The position numbers and the translations under genes were made by a program. Positions 1-13,411 of a DNA stretch of 64,000 nt are shown piece after piece. The DNA comes from Sebastes aleutianus (lineage: Eukaryota; Chordata; Actinopteri; Perciformes; Sebastidae): the NCBI GenBank assembly GCA_916700875.1, contig CAKAKS010000066.1, positions 32,094,490-32,158,489 on the forward strand. Direction: 5' to 3'. Each line of letters opens with the position of its first letter. Position 1 is the first letter of the stretch. Below the pieces are notes generated by a model. It had not been told where the DNA came from, searched no databases, and was given only the letters and a program-made list of their open reading frames with translations.

Positions 1-245
1 AGAACAGATTTGTCGTGAAGGCGAAAGGAAAACATTATGAATAATCCAGTAGTCATCATCTCGCCGAGGTCTATCAAAAAAAATGACTTTACTTTTCCTC
101 TGCAAGCTAGAAGGACCCGTCTGAATAGCAAAATAATTCATCAGTGATTCAGAAAGACTAAAGGAGGTCTAGTCTTCAGACTGCGGGTTACTGCCAGATT
201 CCTGACAGCTAGCAGGGCTTTCAGCTGCAGCAACTGAGCGTTCCC

Positions 246-268
246 TCCTCTCTCTCTCTCTCTCTCTC
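246..268. repeat. (CT)n microsatellite
   Basis: Uninterrupted CT dinucleotides. Confidence 0.95.
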
Positions 269-789
269 CGATGCTATTTGATTCCTCACCAAAATTAAAA
301 ATCCGTCAAACTTCTCTCCATCTTTTTTTTTCTGCGGGGGTTGTTTTTGTATGACAGCTCAACCATCGTTGCATATTCTTTTTCCATTCCTTTCCTCGGG
401 CTCCCCCTTTTGTGACTGCAGAAGATGCTTTGCAAGATCAATATTTGAAGACATGTAGAGCATGAGGAGCGGCATTGTTTGGGGGAGTGGAGGTCATACA
501 AGAATAATGCCAATGACCGGAAGCATAGCTGACGGTCAATAGCTGTGGAGACCGCATCAATGCAAGAGGGCATTCATTGGGGGGGTTGGGCGCAGGATGG
601 GAGAAAGGGTGGGGAGTGTGGGGGGTGTCATGAGTGCTGTTGTGTTTTGAAGGCGAGAGGGTCTTGGAAGAGGGCGTGATCATATGGTGCTAGGTGACTG
701 GTGACTGGTGATACCAGATGGCCTTCCCATCACACAGCCTGGCCATACTCCCCATGTTTCCCATACCGTTCCCATGGCTGCCCTTATCG

Positions 790-830
790 CATGACCCATG
801 CATGACACATGCATGACACATGCATGACAC
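790..830. repeat. 11-bp tandem repeat ATGACACATGC
   Basis: Three full units and a partial one. Each unit contains the palindrome GCATGC or ATGCAT. Confidence 0.9.
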
Positions 831-1200
831 AACATGGTTTTGACATGTTACAGGATCCGCCCCTCCGCCCACCATCTACCCGAGAGCCGCCTGCCTGTCG
901 TCCTACCCGCCTACCTCTTCCACTGGGTGCCTGTTTTTGGATTGAAGTAACCTGAACTGTATTTACATGTGAACAGCTGAGACCATATATGTACCTCCAC
1001 ATGCCAACTACTCCTCCGCCATCCATGACACCCTACATGTATGTTCCCCTTAGTTCAACATATAAGATCATCATATTTGATTAACTGGCTTGAAGCACCA
1101 AACAGATGCATGATGTTATCGCAATTTGTCATTCTCAACATTAAGTTTTTCATTACCTCAGTGTGCTTTCAATGATTTTCTTTCGTTAACAATCATAGAC

Positions 1201-2013
1201 TAGTGTTGTCACGATAATGGAATTTCTAACTTTGATACAATACCTTGACAAATATTGATATTCGATACCATTTTTGATACCCCGGGGAAAAATTGACACA
1301 ACATTGAGGGCATAGAATTTAGATTTTTATTAAATTAAAAATCACAGTGTGTATGTGTGTCAACTTGCTGTCAGAGATAAGAGAGAGCAGAAAGCACAGC
1401 TGGTACCCACGTATTGATACTATGGAAATGAGTGTTGAAACCGTTTCAAATATTCAGTATTGATATGTATCGATTGGGGCTATCAATCGATTGAAATAGT
1501 TAATCACGATTAATTGCAAATTAATCGCACATTTTTTATCTGTTTAAAATGTGCCTTAAAGGGAGATTTTTCAAGTATTTAATATTCTTATCAACATGCG
1601 AGTGGGCGAATATGCTTGCTTTATGCAAATGCATGTATATATTTATCATTGAAAATCAATCAACAACACAAAACAATGGCAAATATTGTCCAGAAACCCT
1701 CACAGGTACTGCATTTAGCATAAAAACATATGCTCAAATCCTAACATGGCAAACTCAAGGGACCCCTTTGAAAATGGCCATGACAGTTTTTTCTCTCCAA
1801 AATGTATCGCAAGTTGCGTAGCAATGGATTCCTTAGGTTTTCTTGTTATGTCAGTATATTCAATCTAGCTTTAAACTGAGCCCGCTGCAACCTAAAAATC
1901 ACAAGTTGCGTTAATGAGTTAAAGAAATTAGGGCCATTAAAACAAATTTGTGTTACTATCTTGTTGACTTTGACAGCCCTAGTATAGATACTTCAATGGT
2001 TTTGACAACACTA
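1201..2013. mobile_element. hAT-like element, termini TAGTGTTGTCA/TGACAACACTA, with nested MITE
   Basis: Perfect 11-bp inverted termini bound an AT-rich element with GATAC-type motifs inside. The flanks, TCATAGAC and TAGAAGAC, match at only 5 of 8 positions, so the target duplication is decayed or the ends are slightly off. The MITE at 1475-1981 is inserted in it. No transposase is visible. Confidence 0.65.
1475..1981 (+). mobile_element. TAGGGCTGTCAA-family hAT-like MITE, copy 1 (nested)
   Basis: It starts TGGGGCTATCAATCGATT and ends TTGACAGCCCTA. The flanks GTATCGAT and GTATAGAT are a target duplication with one mismatch in 8. It shares the block around TACTGCATTTAGCAT with the other copies and lacks much of the middle. 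Confidence 0.85.
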
Positions 2014-2504
2014 TAGAAGACGAAGAAAACTAGCAAATATTCACATCTGAGAAGTGTGAACCAGTGGATGTGTGGCATTTTTGCATTAAAAACGACTTCA
2101 CTAATTAATCAATCAACCATTTGTGTGAATTAGTAATGAAAATAATTATTGAACCCCTAATATATATTATACATTGTGATAGTCATATACAGCTTCTAGA
2201 AGCTTTACTACATTTACTCTAGTTGTTTTTTGGAAAGACAGTTTGGTTTACTTCATGTGAAATCTCCTGATGCAGCACTGTAGGCAGACAGCTGGTCCAC
2301 CAAGTGGCTTCAAACAAACACGAAGAGATATGTGAAATATTTGACCCTAGCAAGTATTACACTAGACTATACATAGTACGCCCACTGTACGTCCTTGCTG
2401 TGTATCATATGAACACAGGTTTTTGGTGCTCTGTGGTTGTGTTCTATGGAGCATTAGGGGGTCTATGCCACTCAACCCTTGGCACTACAGACCCCCCCCC
2501 CACC

Positions 2505-2535
<31 letters not shown>

Positions 2536-3774
2536 ACTCTCTGCCTTGGCTTCCCCTTTATCTGTCCTAACCCATTTGGCTGGCTGACAGTGTGACCGAT
2601 GCGGGCCCATGCGCTCGCTCACTCACTGTCTGACCACTGGCGAGGACCATAATGCTCTCTCAGCTTTCATCATCACGCTGATGGAATTAAAAAAAAAAAG
2701 GTGAGTGGCAGTAAATTGGAAGGCTGGAGGGGGGGCGAGGATGCTTTCATACGGCTATGTTTGGAAGCGGCATTGGGGAGAAGAAGCGGCGCATTAATGA
2801 GATGGCAGCTTATTATCTTGCTAGAGTTGTTGTTGTTTTTTTTTTTACCTACTCAGCTCTACAGTGTGCCTGTTATCAAAATGTATGCAGGGTGGTTCAT
2901 ACAGTATGAATCATGTATGCTCGCATATACTCATGCATATATTCATGCACATACTTGAGAACATTACATTGTGTTTACATTCTGTATAATGACGTCCAAT
3001 CACTGATTGAGAGCTCTTTGTGCTTTTCCTTCTGCCAAATACGTCCTCCAGAGGTGAGGTGTAGACACCCACTCTTTCTTCAACACACACTCACACACAT
3101 ACACGCACACACACTGGAGGCTACAAAGGAACATCACTTGGATCCCTGGCTTATTTACTCAGTGTTTGTCTGCAGGCTACGGACAGGGTAGCCCTGTTTA
3201 TAAGGGAGCGGGATTCATGGTTTCCCCGGCTGTGTCCAATAAACACCTTTTCTATCTGTGCCGCTGGAAGCCAGCAACAAGATCCATGTTTTCGATCGGG
3301 CAGATAAGGAAGCCACTTGCCTCAGAGAAAAGCAAGAAGAGGCTCAGTCACACAGGCTGACCAGAAAGCCGGGGAAAGGAGAACTCGTTCCACTTTAAAT
3401 AAAGTCGTGCTCGCGGCCACATCGGGGCTGTAATTGTTGCAGTGATAATATTTACATGATACTCTCATAATATCTTAATAATGGTGTGATTACATAATGG
3501 CGTAACAGTTTGGTTATTACACAACATGATGCTCTAATTTAAGATATATAAACACCACTCTCCTGTTAGGATGATCAGTCAGGTCTGGTTATCTTCGATG
3601 CTGTCAAAAGCCACAAGCTGTAGTGCTAATGGTGGTGAAAATAGAGTTACTGAACACATTAAAATCAGTTTTATAAAGGAGTGGGCCGAGGGTCAACGAA
3701 GAAGAAAAGGACTCTTCTTCTTAATAACCCAATGTGCTGTAATGTTGACCTACGCAGTGTGGGTGTGTTTGCTC
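2014..3774. other. Non-coding, probable intron
   Basis: Apart from the poly-C/CA tract and short CA-rich stretches near 3085-3112, I see nothing supportable. Confidence 0.5.
2492..2538. repeat. Poly-C tract followed by (CA)n
   Basis: About 28 nearly pure C followed by nine CA units. Confidence 0.95.
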
Positions 3775-4847
3775 CAGAGTCTGAAATTAGCACCCGCCAC
3801 CCGCCAAATTGTTGGCAGTGGCGGATAAAATCGCCAGGCCATCCACCACTTTGGCAGACAGGGAAATCGCTGGGGATGGGAATAGTGAATTGGTTCTCAA
3901 CGAGATCCTAGTTATCCGATTCCTTGGCATCTCATGCCTCCATGAAATCGATTCCTTTGTATTGATGCTTTCCAACTGTCACGCATGCACACTGACGCAT
4001 ATGCACGCTGTATCATTCTGTTTGTTTGGGACTGGAGCCACAGCGGAGAGAAAAAATTGCATTCAAAAGCATGGCGCAACTAAACCTGAGGAGACGCACC
4101 CTATTTTTTCCCCGATAAAGCTACATTGCGAAAAACAAATCTGTGTTGAAATCAACAGAAGGAAAGTTAGTAACGTTACCTGTTAGCAGCCGGTGGGCAG
4201 CACAGTCCTGTTTGGCTAAATAACGGAGCCCCTAACGTTAACGGAGGTTCCACTGAGTTTCATTATGGTGCGTTCAAGCTCTGTTCCATAAAAATGAGTA
4301 TGGGGCGAAGGTAAATTCTAACATTATCATGAAACTTGAATAAATCCAGTGGTTTGAAGGAGCTGTTTTCACAGCAATATAAAATAGATAACAGAGATGG
4401 AATTGTGACCTATTTAACTTCCTAACACTAACTCTAAGCAGCTTTTAATATATAATTAAAACTACAGATACCAAGATTTATTTTAATCAAAGCTAATATT
4501 TAAATAACAATATAATCTTTTATTTCCTAATCATTTGAAGTGTTTTTATGCAAATAACCACTATAGATGACAATAACAAAGTACAGTACAGAAGGCTACT
4601 GTGTACAGTACCCTCCCACCCCCAGAAAAATAAGGCTTCCCCGGAAGCTACGGTGTAATTCGAACACTCTAATTTACCATGTATATAATGTTTTTTGTGT
4701 AAAATATATCGAGCATCAGATCTAAAATGTTTTTCCTTCATTTAGCGCAGAGATTTTAAATGTGGCAGATAAAATTTCTGAATTGCAGACAAAAAAAAGT
4801 ACTTGCCTGCCACAGTGGCAGAGAGTGAAAGTTAATTCCAGACCCTG
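3775..4847. mobile_element. hAT-like element, termini CAGAGTCTGAAATTA/TTAATTCCAGACCCTG
   Basis: Inverted termini are flanked by GTTTGCTC and GTTTGCAT (6 of 8 matching). Both subterminal parts contain GCCA/TGGC-rich sequence. The interior at about 4094-4400 is related to 19985-20310, so it probably carries a second, nested family. No intact ORF is present. Confidence 0.7.
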
Positions 4848-6240
4848 GTTTGCATGCGCATTGCATGCGTATGTGCAAATTTTTCCGGTGCATGAACTCA
4901 TGTTTGTGTGGGTTGTTTGCATGTGTCATTACTGTAATTGGCTTTCCTGCAGGGACTGTGGTTAAAGCTGCAGATGTGACAGCACCACGGACAAATAAGG
5001 ACCCCGGTGTGATTGATAACACCATTCTAATTTTCCCAGCATCTGTAGCGTAGAAAAACAGCTGGTAAAGTGATGTATAGAGGTGCTGTGGCTGAATTTG
5101 ACTCAAATTGACGACCAGACCGGACCGTAACTGTCACAGTACTGTATTGATAGCAAAGATTTAAATTTCCCCTAGGGGGAGGAAACAATCGTTCAAGTGC
5201 ATTAGATGGACTGCAGGAACATAAACAGTACTCGAGATAGCCCATATGATTAATGGATTGATTGATATGATATGTGCCGTTTATCTTGAATGGAACATAA
5301 AGAGTCCATGAAGAGCGTACAGGCGAAGTCCTTTCCTACCGTTCCCCTCTTCCTGCCCTCAATGCTGGGAACACTTGTGCCACCCAGACCTTCAGTCGGA
5401 GAGGAGAGAGGGGTCTGGTTCTGTGGCCTTTTCAAAAGGTCTGGGGCTTCTTTAACAGATATGTATAGTTCATATAGGCTCCACCCCCTCCGTCCTGCAG
5501 CTGGGGACCTCTTAGAGGGGCCCTGAGGGGGAAGGTCAAAGTCCTCATAGAGCTTCCCTCAACCAGAAACGCAGGAACAAACGCCTCCCTACCAATTCTC
5601 CTTTTCTCTCTTTAACCCCCTCCGGTACCATCCAGATTGTACTGGGCGGTACACGCAGCACAGCCAGCCGTGGGGGCTGGGGGGTGGGGGGGAGCGGGAG
5701 ATGGCCCAGGCTCCTCTTGCGTGTTTAGTCTGGAACTTTCTTTTGAGGGATTAGCCCACTTCCTGCCTCTGGGCCGGGGCCACTAGAAGCAGTCGGGATG
5801 CCGGGGAGAGCATCGATCCTCCATCATCGCACCATCTGTCTCATGCTGCCTCTTGGGATTAATGATTCCCTCTGACAGCTCTTTAGTAGAGCTCCATCAG
5901 TGCCGGCTGACCGTTCAGATTACGCTGACATGTGGCGGTGCGGGGACTAGAAGCTTTGCATGAGGCATCTCCACTTTATTTAGTGTAACTGCTGTAAGGA
6001 GTCATCACAGTCGTCGGGTTTTTGAAAACTGAAAGGCATGACAGATATTTTTTGATGGAAGCTGGCAGCTACAGATGTGTTTCACTGACTTTTATCAAAC
6101 ATTTCATGTGTTCAGCACACTAATTCTGTCACAAAACCGGGAGCGATGTATCCCACTTTGCAGTGTATATTGATAGATAAGAATATGTAAATTAACCACA
6201 TTCAAAGTTTTTATTTGATCACATAAGATAACATCCAAAC
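4848..6240. other. Non-coding, probable intron
   Basis: No exon or repeat boundary was recognised. A G-rich run lies at about 5668-5700. The stretch 5800-5990 is non-repetitive and could be conserved, but this is untested. Confidence 0.45.
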
Positions 6241-6803
6241 TAGGGCTGTCAAAGTGAACACGATAATAATGCAAATTTGTTTTAACGCCACTAAATTCTT
6301 TATTCTGGAGGTTGCAGTGGGCTCAGTTTTAATCTAAAGTGAAGATACTGGCTTCCTATGAAACTATAACACCTAAGGAATCCATTGGTACCAACCATGT
6401 CATACTAGCTCATCGCAAAGGAGAATAAATAACGCTCCAAACTTGTGCAAAATTTTCACAAGGAAAAACTATCATGGCCATTTTCAAAGGGGTCCCTTGA
6501 CCTCTGACCTCAAGATATTGAGTTTGCCATGTTATGATTTGAGCATATGTTTTTATGCTAAATGCAGTACCTGTGAGGGTTTCTGGACAATATTTACCAT
6601 TGTTTTGTGTTGTTAATTGATTTCCAATAATAAATATATGCATATATTTGCATAAAGAAAGCATATTTGTCCACTCCCATGTTGATAAGAGTATTAAATA
6701 CTTGACAAATCTCCCTTTTAAGGTACATTTTGAACAGATAAAAAAGGTGTGATTAATTTGAGATTAATCCCGATTTAACTATTTTCATTGATTGACAGCC
6801 CTA
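6241..6803 (-). mobile_element. TAGGGCTGTCAA-family hAT-like MITE, copy 2 (reverse)
   Basis: It starts TAGGGCTGTCAAAGTGAAC and ends GATTGACAGCCCTA. The flanks ATCCAAAC and ATTCAAGC match at 6 of 8 positions. It is in reverse orientation relative to copy 1 and is internally deleted. Confidence 0.88.
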
Positions 6804-8224
6804 ATTCAAGCAGTCAAATAGGCGAGAAACCCCTAATTGCAATGCCGACGTTCTACTGAATCAGTGTAGATAATCCAGTTGTATCAAGTAACCGTTGACA
6901 GGCTTATCTGCGAGTATTGTTTTAGCAAGAGGCTCATATTGTCCCAGTACGTATCTAACCGTTGTAGAGGCATGTTTTGCTTACTCAGAGCTCAGTCACA
7001 AAGCCTGTAGGGAGTTTGAAGTGAGGACTGACTGTTTGTGACCCGCTGGCGGTTGAAGTGCACTGATGAGGTCCGGCACTTCATTAGAATGCTGCTCTGA
7101 ACCTCGCAAACACACAATAGCGGCCGTTACTGCTCATGGCTCGGATCCAGGGAGAAAAATAAAAGAGAATGATAGAGGAGGGAAAGTCCAAACCACTGTA
7201 AGCTGACCGGCCTCGGGGGGCCACAGCGGCCCCCGCTACACGCAGCCTCTGCTGTATAGCAGCCACAGCTCCAACAGCCCCAACACACAAACATTATGCT
7301 AACCAGTGGCAAGAGTTCAGCCAAACCAGGCGCAGAACCTCCTAAAATGGGAAAGATAAACGAGTTCCTGGCATTCTCAGCACTGCCAATTCTCCACGCA
7401 TGCAGACAACGGTTCGTACAGTTCAATGGTTTCTACAATAGAGGCATCCAGACACTGGGCTGGCTGTCATGTGCCATTACATGTGATGGCACAGCATTGT
7501 TACTCATCTCTCCTCATCTTCTCTTGATATGTGCTCGGCCCATTCCCAGAGGAGCCGCCGGTGAACAATGGAGTGATGCGCCTCCTCGCACATTCCACAA
7601 GGCTCTATTGAGCTGTCTAATGAACCTCCGCTGCATTCGTGGCCCGCTCTGGCTGTCGGGGCTCCGCGAAAATACCACCTCGCCCTGTCACCACCCCCAC
7701 CCCCCACATATTTAATTTGTTTGGAATGTGTAATAGGCTGTGAAGTGGAGCGTGGTGCAGTGTTGATCTGTGCCAACCAGGTCTGCGGATATGGAGGGAC
7801 AGGTGCCAGCCATCCGCGGAAGGTGCTGTACTTAACACTCTGCGCTGGGTTGGAGAGTGTACAATCCTGGCCCTGCGGTGTGGGCTTTTAGAGCTGCCTG
7901 CCAGTATCCTGCTGCTCCGGCCAAGCAAGCTTTCAGTTTGGTAATAGGACATCGTAGCTGTGTGTTCTTTATTTCTGAAGAGGGGGGCAGTTGAAAGTTG
8001 GAGAGAAAAGGTTGTGTCGGGATTCAATCGTAGACCAGTAGACATGAAACACAGCACGAGTTGCACGATTAGAGGGGAATCATACCTGGGGTCACGTAGG
8101 ATACAAGGAAAACAAAATAAACCTATTTTACCAATAGTGGTCCCATTTTTATACGGCCATTATACTCTGCTTTCAGAATTAATTTATAAATGATGTACTG
8201 GTGTAATGTTCTACATGCAGCAAC
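6804..8224. other. Non-coding, probable intron
   Basis: Unique-looking sequence; nothing recognised. The overlapping short frames around 7300-8060 lie on both strands and show no domain. Confidence 0.45.
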
Positions 8225-8228
8225 TTAA

Positions 8229-9042
8229 AGCTGCAGTAGGCAGAATGTTTTTGGCATCATTGGGCAAAATTCCATAATAACCTTTCAGCATATTGTAATA
8301 CAAGTGTTCTGAGAGAAAACTAGACTTCTGCTCCTCCTCGTGGCTCTGTTTACAGGATTTAGAATATCTAGCCCGTGACGGGAGACTTTGACCAATCACA
8401 GGTCATTTCAGAGAGAGAGCGTTCCGATTGGCTGTTCATTCAACGGAGGCATCTGTCAGTCACTTGCGAACTCCGATCAAACGGTCAAACTAGGCAGAGC
8501 TGATCCAACATTAAATTCATATTCTGTTACTGTAATGCCTATTTCTCGCCTCAAATGTTTCCAGAAACATCTTGTAGTGTACTGTTTAGCTGTAAAATGA
8601 GAAAGTTTGCTCCGGCTGGCGGGCGGTGCTTGGTATTTCCTCAACTGATCTCAACATGGTGGCCGGGTCACAAACTTTCTCATTTTACAGCTAAACAGTA
8701 CACTAAAATATGTTTCTGAAAACATTATATGCGAGAAATAGGCATTACAGTAACAGAATATTGATTCATATTTGATCAGCGCTGCCTAGTTTGACCGTTT
8801 GATCAGAGTTCGCGAGTGATTGACAGCTGCTCAGAGACGGCAAGGCTCCAGCTCGGCTCTGATTGGTTGTTTTCCTCCAGTCTGTGAAATCTTGCAGATG
8901 CCATTAGAAGCACCGGAGGACACAGATGCACATGATTTTTTCCAGATTACCTGTCTCATGCACTACTGTCAGGATAATAGTGACTGTTTTATAAAAATAA
9001 CTTTTTTTAATCATATTTGCTCCAATCCTGCCCACCGCTGCT
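8229..9042. mobile_element. TTAA-flanked palindromic MITE, copy 1
   Basis: It is bounded by TTAA at 8225-8228 and 9043-9046, with termini AGCTGCAGTAGGCAG and CTGCCCACCGCTGCT. The inner arms at about 8488-8612 and 8668-8790 are long inverted repeats around a GC-richer loop. The TTAA duplication suggests piggyBac-type mobilisation. A second copy is at 24391-25205. Confidence 0.8.
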
Positions 9043-9046
9043 TTAA

Positions 9047-10803
9047 ATGACATGTTTGCTTTATTAGATAATGATATACACGGACAGTGTCGGTGTCTGA
9101 GAGCGAGGACAGTCACGACCCAATGACGCAGGAGGTACATTAGCCGCCGAGCCACGAGAACACCCCGTTTTCCATCATTATTTTGTGCTTTTACAACCCT
9201 CAAAAAGGCAGACGGAGACATAAATAGCTCCAACCTCTGTGCGCCTGCCGCTGTCTGTGGTTTTATCTGTGCTCGTAGACTTTGTGGAAGAAAAAAAAAA
9301 AAAATGCAGCTCTGAAGATTGATACTGCAAGTACATCGCCTCTAAAACATACCCAGTGCTGTGCTGTTTTCCTAACTGGACCTTTGGCTGCCGTCGCCAT
9401 TAAAAGTCACAGGGGTATTTATTTCCCTATGGCTGTTTCAAGTTGTCGTCGGGTACCAAGCTGCTTTTCCTGGATCCTTTGAGATTCAAGGAGGGTCTCA
9501 ATATAACACCGTGGTTGGTCAGCAGCTGTACTAAGGCATGTTTTTTTTTCTTTTCTACCTCCTCAGATTTAAGACGTGTGGAAAAGAGCGCACTAAACCC
9601 CGCGAAGTTCTCAAAGTTAAGCAAACAAGACCTGTTGACACAGACCTCCTTGAGTTCCCAAATTCTTTCCATCATATTCTAGGACAGTTAAGAGAGGCTT
9701 AATCCAATAAAACCCACTCTTCGCCTGTTTGGTGCTCTGTCTCTCTTGAATCCGGCTCTGAGTGTGTGCGTGAGGGGGGGTGAGTAAGTTCCTGTGAAGG
9801 AGTGGCCAGCTGCAGCCTCTGTTGTTCAGGCCACAAGGGAACACAGGGAGTGTTTTTGGGGTCATGGAGCAGCTACATTCCAGACTCGAATGCTCAGATG
9901 GGAGCACTCGGTGTGCTCCGAGCCACAATCCACCTCCGCTGTTTTTTGCCTGCGTCACTTATCCACAGTCCTTCAAGCAGAATGTCCCTGAAACACTGGT
10001 GCTAATTAAGGGTGCTGCTGATGACTGTAACTGGCCAGCGGAACATGTATCAATGCCCCCCTTGTGCAGTGCAGAGGCGTCACTTACCGGTGGGCCAGAA
10101 GTCACGGGAGACCGGACTGAGTGCACCCTTTCCCTGCTCCTTCATGTTCTCACGCCGCTCATGTTGTGACTTTAACAAGGCCTTGTTATGGTCTTGTTCT
10201 GCTAATGGTGATGAAAGTGAAGTGCACTGAGTGCTTTACTACCTTCTATAATTACTTGCAGAAATGAACTCAGATGGTACTTTTCTACAGTCAGGGAAGA
10301 AAATGTTACGGCGGAAATGAAAATTTACTTTAGTTCTGCGGTCCTAAGTGCGAGACACACCGGCAGCGTTGTATGGCGTTGAGTTATTTGACAAATTGGC
10401 CATACGGCCAGATGAAGTATAGCCGAGGTATGGTAGTTGGAATGTGCCAATATGGCGGACAACTGTGATGAAATTGCTGCTTTTCTAGAGTGTTGATGCT
10501 TGAAAACAGGACAGTAGGGTATCCTGACACACACTCTACAAACTGCCAATGCCCCATTTCAGTACCCAGGTGTCAATACACAAAGGCCTCTGCTTTTGCT
10601 AGCGGACAACACAACCAACCCTGAGTCCTACACACAGCAAGCAGGCCCATGTTATCCTTTTAGCCCCCGAGCCCAACCCCGAGGTCCCATGGGTGCCCGG
10701 CCACCTGATCGCCTCACAGACGAGGCCCTTATCCAGTAATGTAGCTAATTCAGCTGAAGATGTGTTTAACAAACAGGAATGCTTGCCGATCCAGTGAACC
10801 AAA
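9047..10803. other. Non-coding, probable intron
   Basis: An A-run lies near 9289-9304. No other feature can be supported. Confidence 0.45.
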
Positions 10804-10805
10804 TA

Positions 10806-11402
10806 CAGCGGAAACTCCTTATAGTGATCACGGTTACAGTGATCAACTGCTTATAGTGATCAAACAGCTTGGGACAGAATCATTCCTATACAAATGCTGC
10901 TTAAATAATAAGCTTATAGTAATCAAGTACTGCGCTTACAGTGTTCATTTTTTGGTCTTTTCATACAAGACAACATATGGAAAAACATTTTAAAACTACG
11001 TTAGACAAACAGTAATTACATTTTTGTTTTGTTTTTTTACTTTACTCCCTTGATGCTTTGCCTCCTCTGCTCTCCAGCTGGATACCTGTGCTGCGTGCAC
11101 ATTGAAATCATAACTGGAAGATTAAGAAAGTCATTTTCTCTGAATAAAGAGCGAATTAGCACGGGGAAAGCACCTGATGTTGAAGCCGCCCTCGTCAAGT
11201 GGATTGATTATGCCTGGTCTTTGCCGATCCGAAGCGGTCCATTTCATTACTTTGTATTCATGTAATAAATATACAAATGTTGATTAGGTGGTAATCTGCA
11301 TGAGAAATGATGCACAACAACAAAAATCGTTTATAGTAATCATCCACTTATAGTGATCAATTTGACCCAGACAGACTTGATCACTATAAGCGGTTTCCAC
11401 TC
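10806..11402. mobile_element. pogo/Tigger-like DNA transposon relic
   Basis: TA dinucleotides at 10804-10805 and 11403-11404 flank inverted ends CAGCGGAAACTCC and, read on the other strand, GAGTGGAAACCGC. Several TTATAGTGATCA repeats lie inside each end. The + strand at about 11100-11215 encodes a peptide resembling the second half of a CENP-B-type helix-turn-helix (GKAPDVEAALVKWIDYA), as in pogo/Tigger transposases. The catalytic domain is absent. Confidence 0.75.
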
Positions 11403-11920
11403 TACCGGACAAATCAATGAACATCATCACATTGATGAAAAATCCTGTAAATCCAATATTATCGTTGAGCTGCACATTGATTGAACCAAGGATACCAAAA
11501 GCAGTGTTCCCCATTAGTTAGCTAGACTGTGGCAGCCCGCCATAGTCCATTTTGTCCCGCCACAGTTTCGTAATAAACCGAGCATATTTTTACATTTCTC
11601 AACGGGTGTGCCATGGCTGGCCCTCAGCCGGGCGCACACTGCGCAGGGACCGGCTCTAGTTGGGCTCTGAAAGGCCCTGGTTGAAAGTGGCTGGTGGCTC
11701 TGGCTGCTACAACCCCTCACCCGGACCTCGCCGCTTCCCTGGCGCAACTATCAACTGGGGTTGACTGTCCTCAGTGTGCCAGGCGATGTCGGCAAAACCC
11801 ACTTGAAACACAGGCACCTTCTCTTTTACCTCGCTTTGTGGGTGTGACTTTTTTGCCGCGTCGTCACCATTCATATCTATACAACCAGTGTGTTTATGAT
11901 TATAATTGTTTACTAGAGCA

Positions 11921-12385
11921 CAGAGGTGGAAGAAGTACTCAGATCTTTTGTAAAAGTAATAATACCAGTTTAAAAATAAGTCCTTCATTCAAAATGTTAA
12001 TCAAAAGTAGTAAAAGTACTCATTATGCTGAATGGCCCATTTCAGAATAATATTTATCATATTATTGTATTATAATCATTGATGCGTTAATGTGTTCATC
12101 ACTTTAATGTTGCAGCTGGTAAAGATTGAGCTAATTTTAACTATTTCATAATAATAATAATATATTACTAAATAATACACCATAGTTTATCAGTTGATTT
12201 ATAATTTGTATTAAGAATATGAATCTGCAAAGTAGTTGCAAAGTTTAATACTGTCAAATAAATGCTTTTAAGTGAAAAGTACAATATAAGTTACATAAAA
12301 TGAAAATACTCAAGTAAAGTACCTCAAAATTGTACCTATGCAGTACTTGAGTAGCCTGAATATACTTAGTTACATTCCACCACAG
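11921..12385. mobile_element. hAT-like MITE, CAGAGGTGGAAGAAGTACTC end
   Basis: It starts CAGAGGTGGAAGAAGTACTC and ends TTACATTCCACCACAG. The flanks CTAGAGCA and TTAGAGCA match at 7 of 8 positions. The body is very AT-rich and non-coding. Elements with this end are widespread in teleosts. Confidence 0.8.
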
Positions 12386-12393
12386 TTAGAGCA

Positions 12394-13407
12394 CCAAGTT
12401 GTTTACAAGAGCACAAAGATTCTCTTCATATATCTAGCCTCTTAATGTTGCTCTCAAAGTGCACCAGATTGATGCATTTAACTTTAAAATGTACAACATT
12501 TTCTTCAGGAGGACCTTGCCCCTGGACCCCCCCAGAGGGTCTGAGGTCCACACACCACCAAAGTCCCTCAAATAGTGTATTATTTGCATAAGTGAGTTAA
12601 AGCATCATTGGCTTTGTCAACCAACTAGGTGTGACCTAAAGAATTAACATTGTCAGTACCAGAGTACGGGTAGTGTACCTAACCATGGCGAATGTGTCAC
12701 TTCTAGTGTTTCTCCCATGGTTTAATCCTGATATATTGATTAAAAAACACTGTGGGGTTCAGCCCTAAATAATTCATTACCGCTGTACTTTTTCGTAGTG
12801 CTACAGTTTTACAAATGATGAATATGCAAATATCATGTTCTGCTATATTAGCGGTGACAAATTGCCTGCATTCTCCAAAGAGTCCAGAATTATTCCAACC
12901 AGTCTCACTGAAATATGGTGTCACAGCAGGAGCTGAGAGTCGGATACTAAATCTGCGGGACGGCCTTCAAAGGGAAAGCTATTGTGTCCCCTGCCACATT
13001 GTGGTGTGAAAATCACAGTGGGCACGTGCACAGAGACCGATCTGAAATTACAGGCCTCCGTCCGCGCTCTGCAATCTGAGGCTTGCAGGCAGCAGGACTG
13101 GCATGATGTCCCCGGCCCTCCGACCCTGGAGCCCCGAAGCCACAAGCTGCTGCATGCTGCTGCGCCGTACTCCAGGCTCCGTGGCAAACAAGCCTCCTGT
13201 CTTCTCCGTCCAACATACACCAACAAACCTAATTAACTCTCGGCCGAAGGCTCCTTCCTCTCCTCTGCCACAGCTGTGCACTTTAAGAAGTCCTCACTAC
13301 TATGAATACTCTCTCCTCCAGAGTGTTTAGACTCCCAAACCATGGCTATCTGGTGCCAAGTCACTCCACCTGATCTCTCAGAGGTTTGAAGTCATAATTG
13401 AACTATA
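12394..13407. other. Non-coding, probable intron
   Basis: No exon recognised. Short frames at 12920-13330 overlap on both strands and have no domain. Confidence 0.45.
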
Positions 13408-13411
13408 TTAA

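Larger units (their letters stand above)
1..1200. other. Non-coding, probable ARVCF intron or upstream flank
   Basis: Only the CT microsatellite and the 11-bp repeat stand out. Short open frames here have no recognisable domain. Confidence 0.5.
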
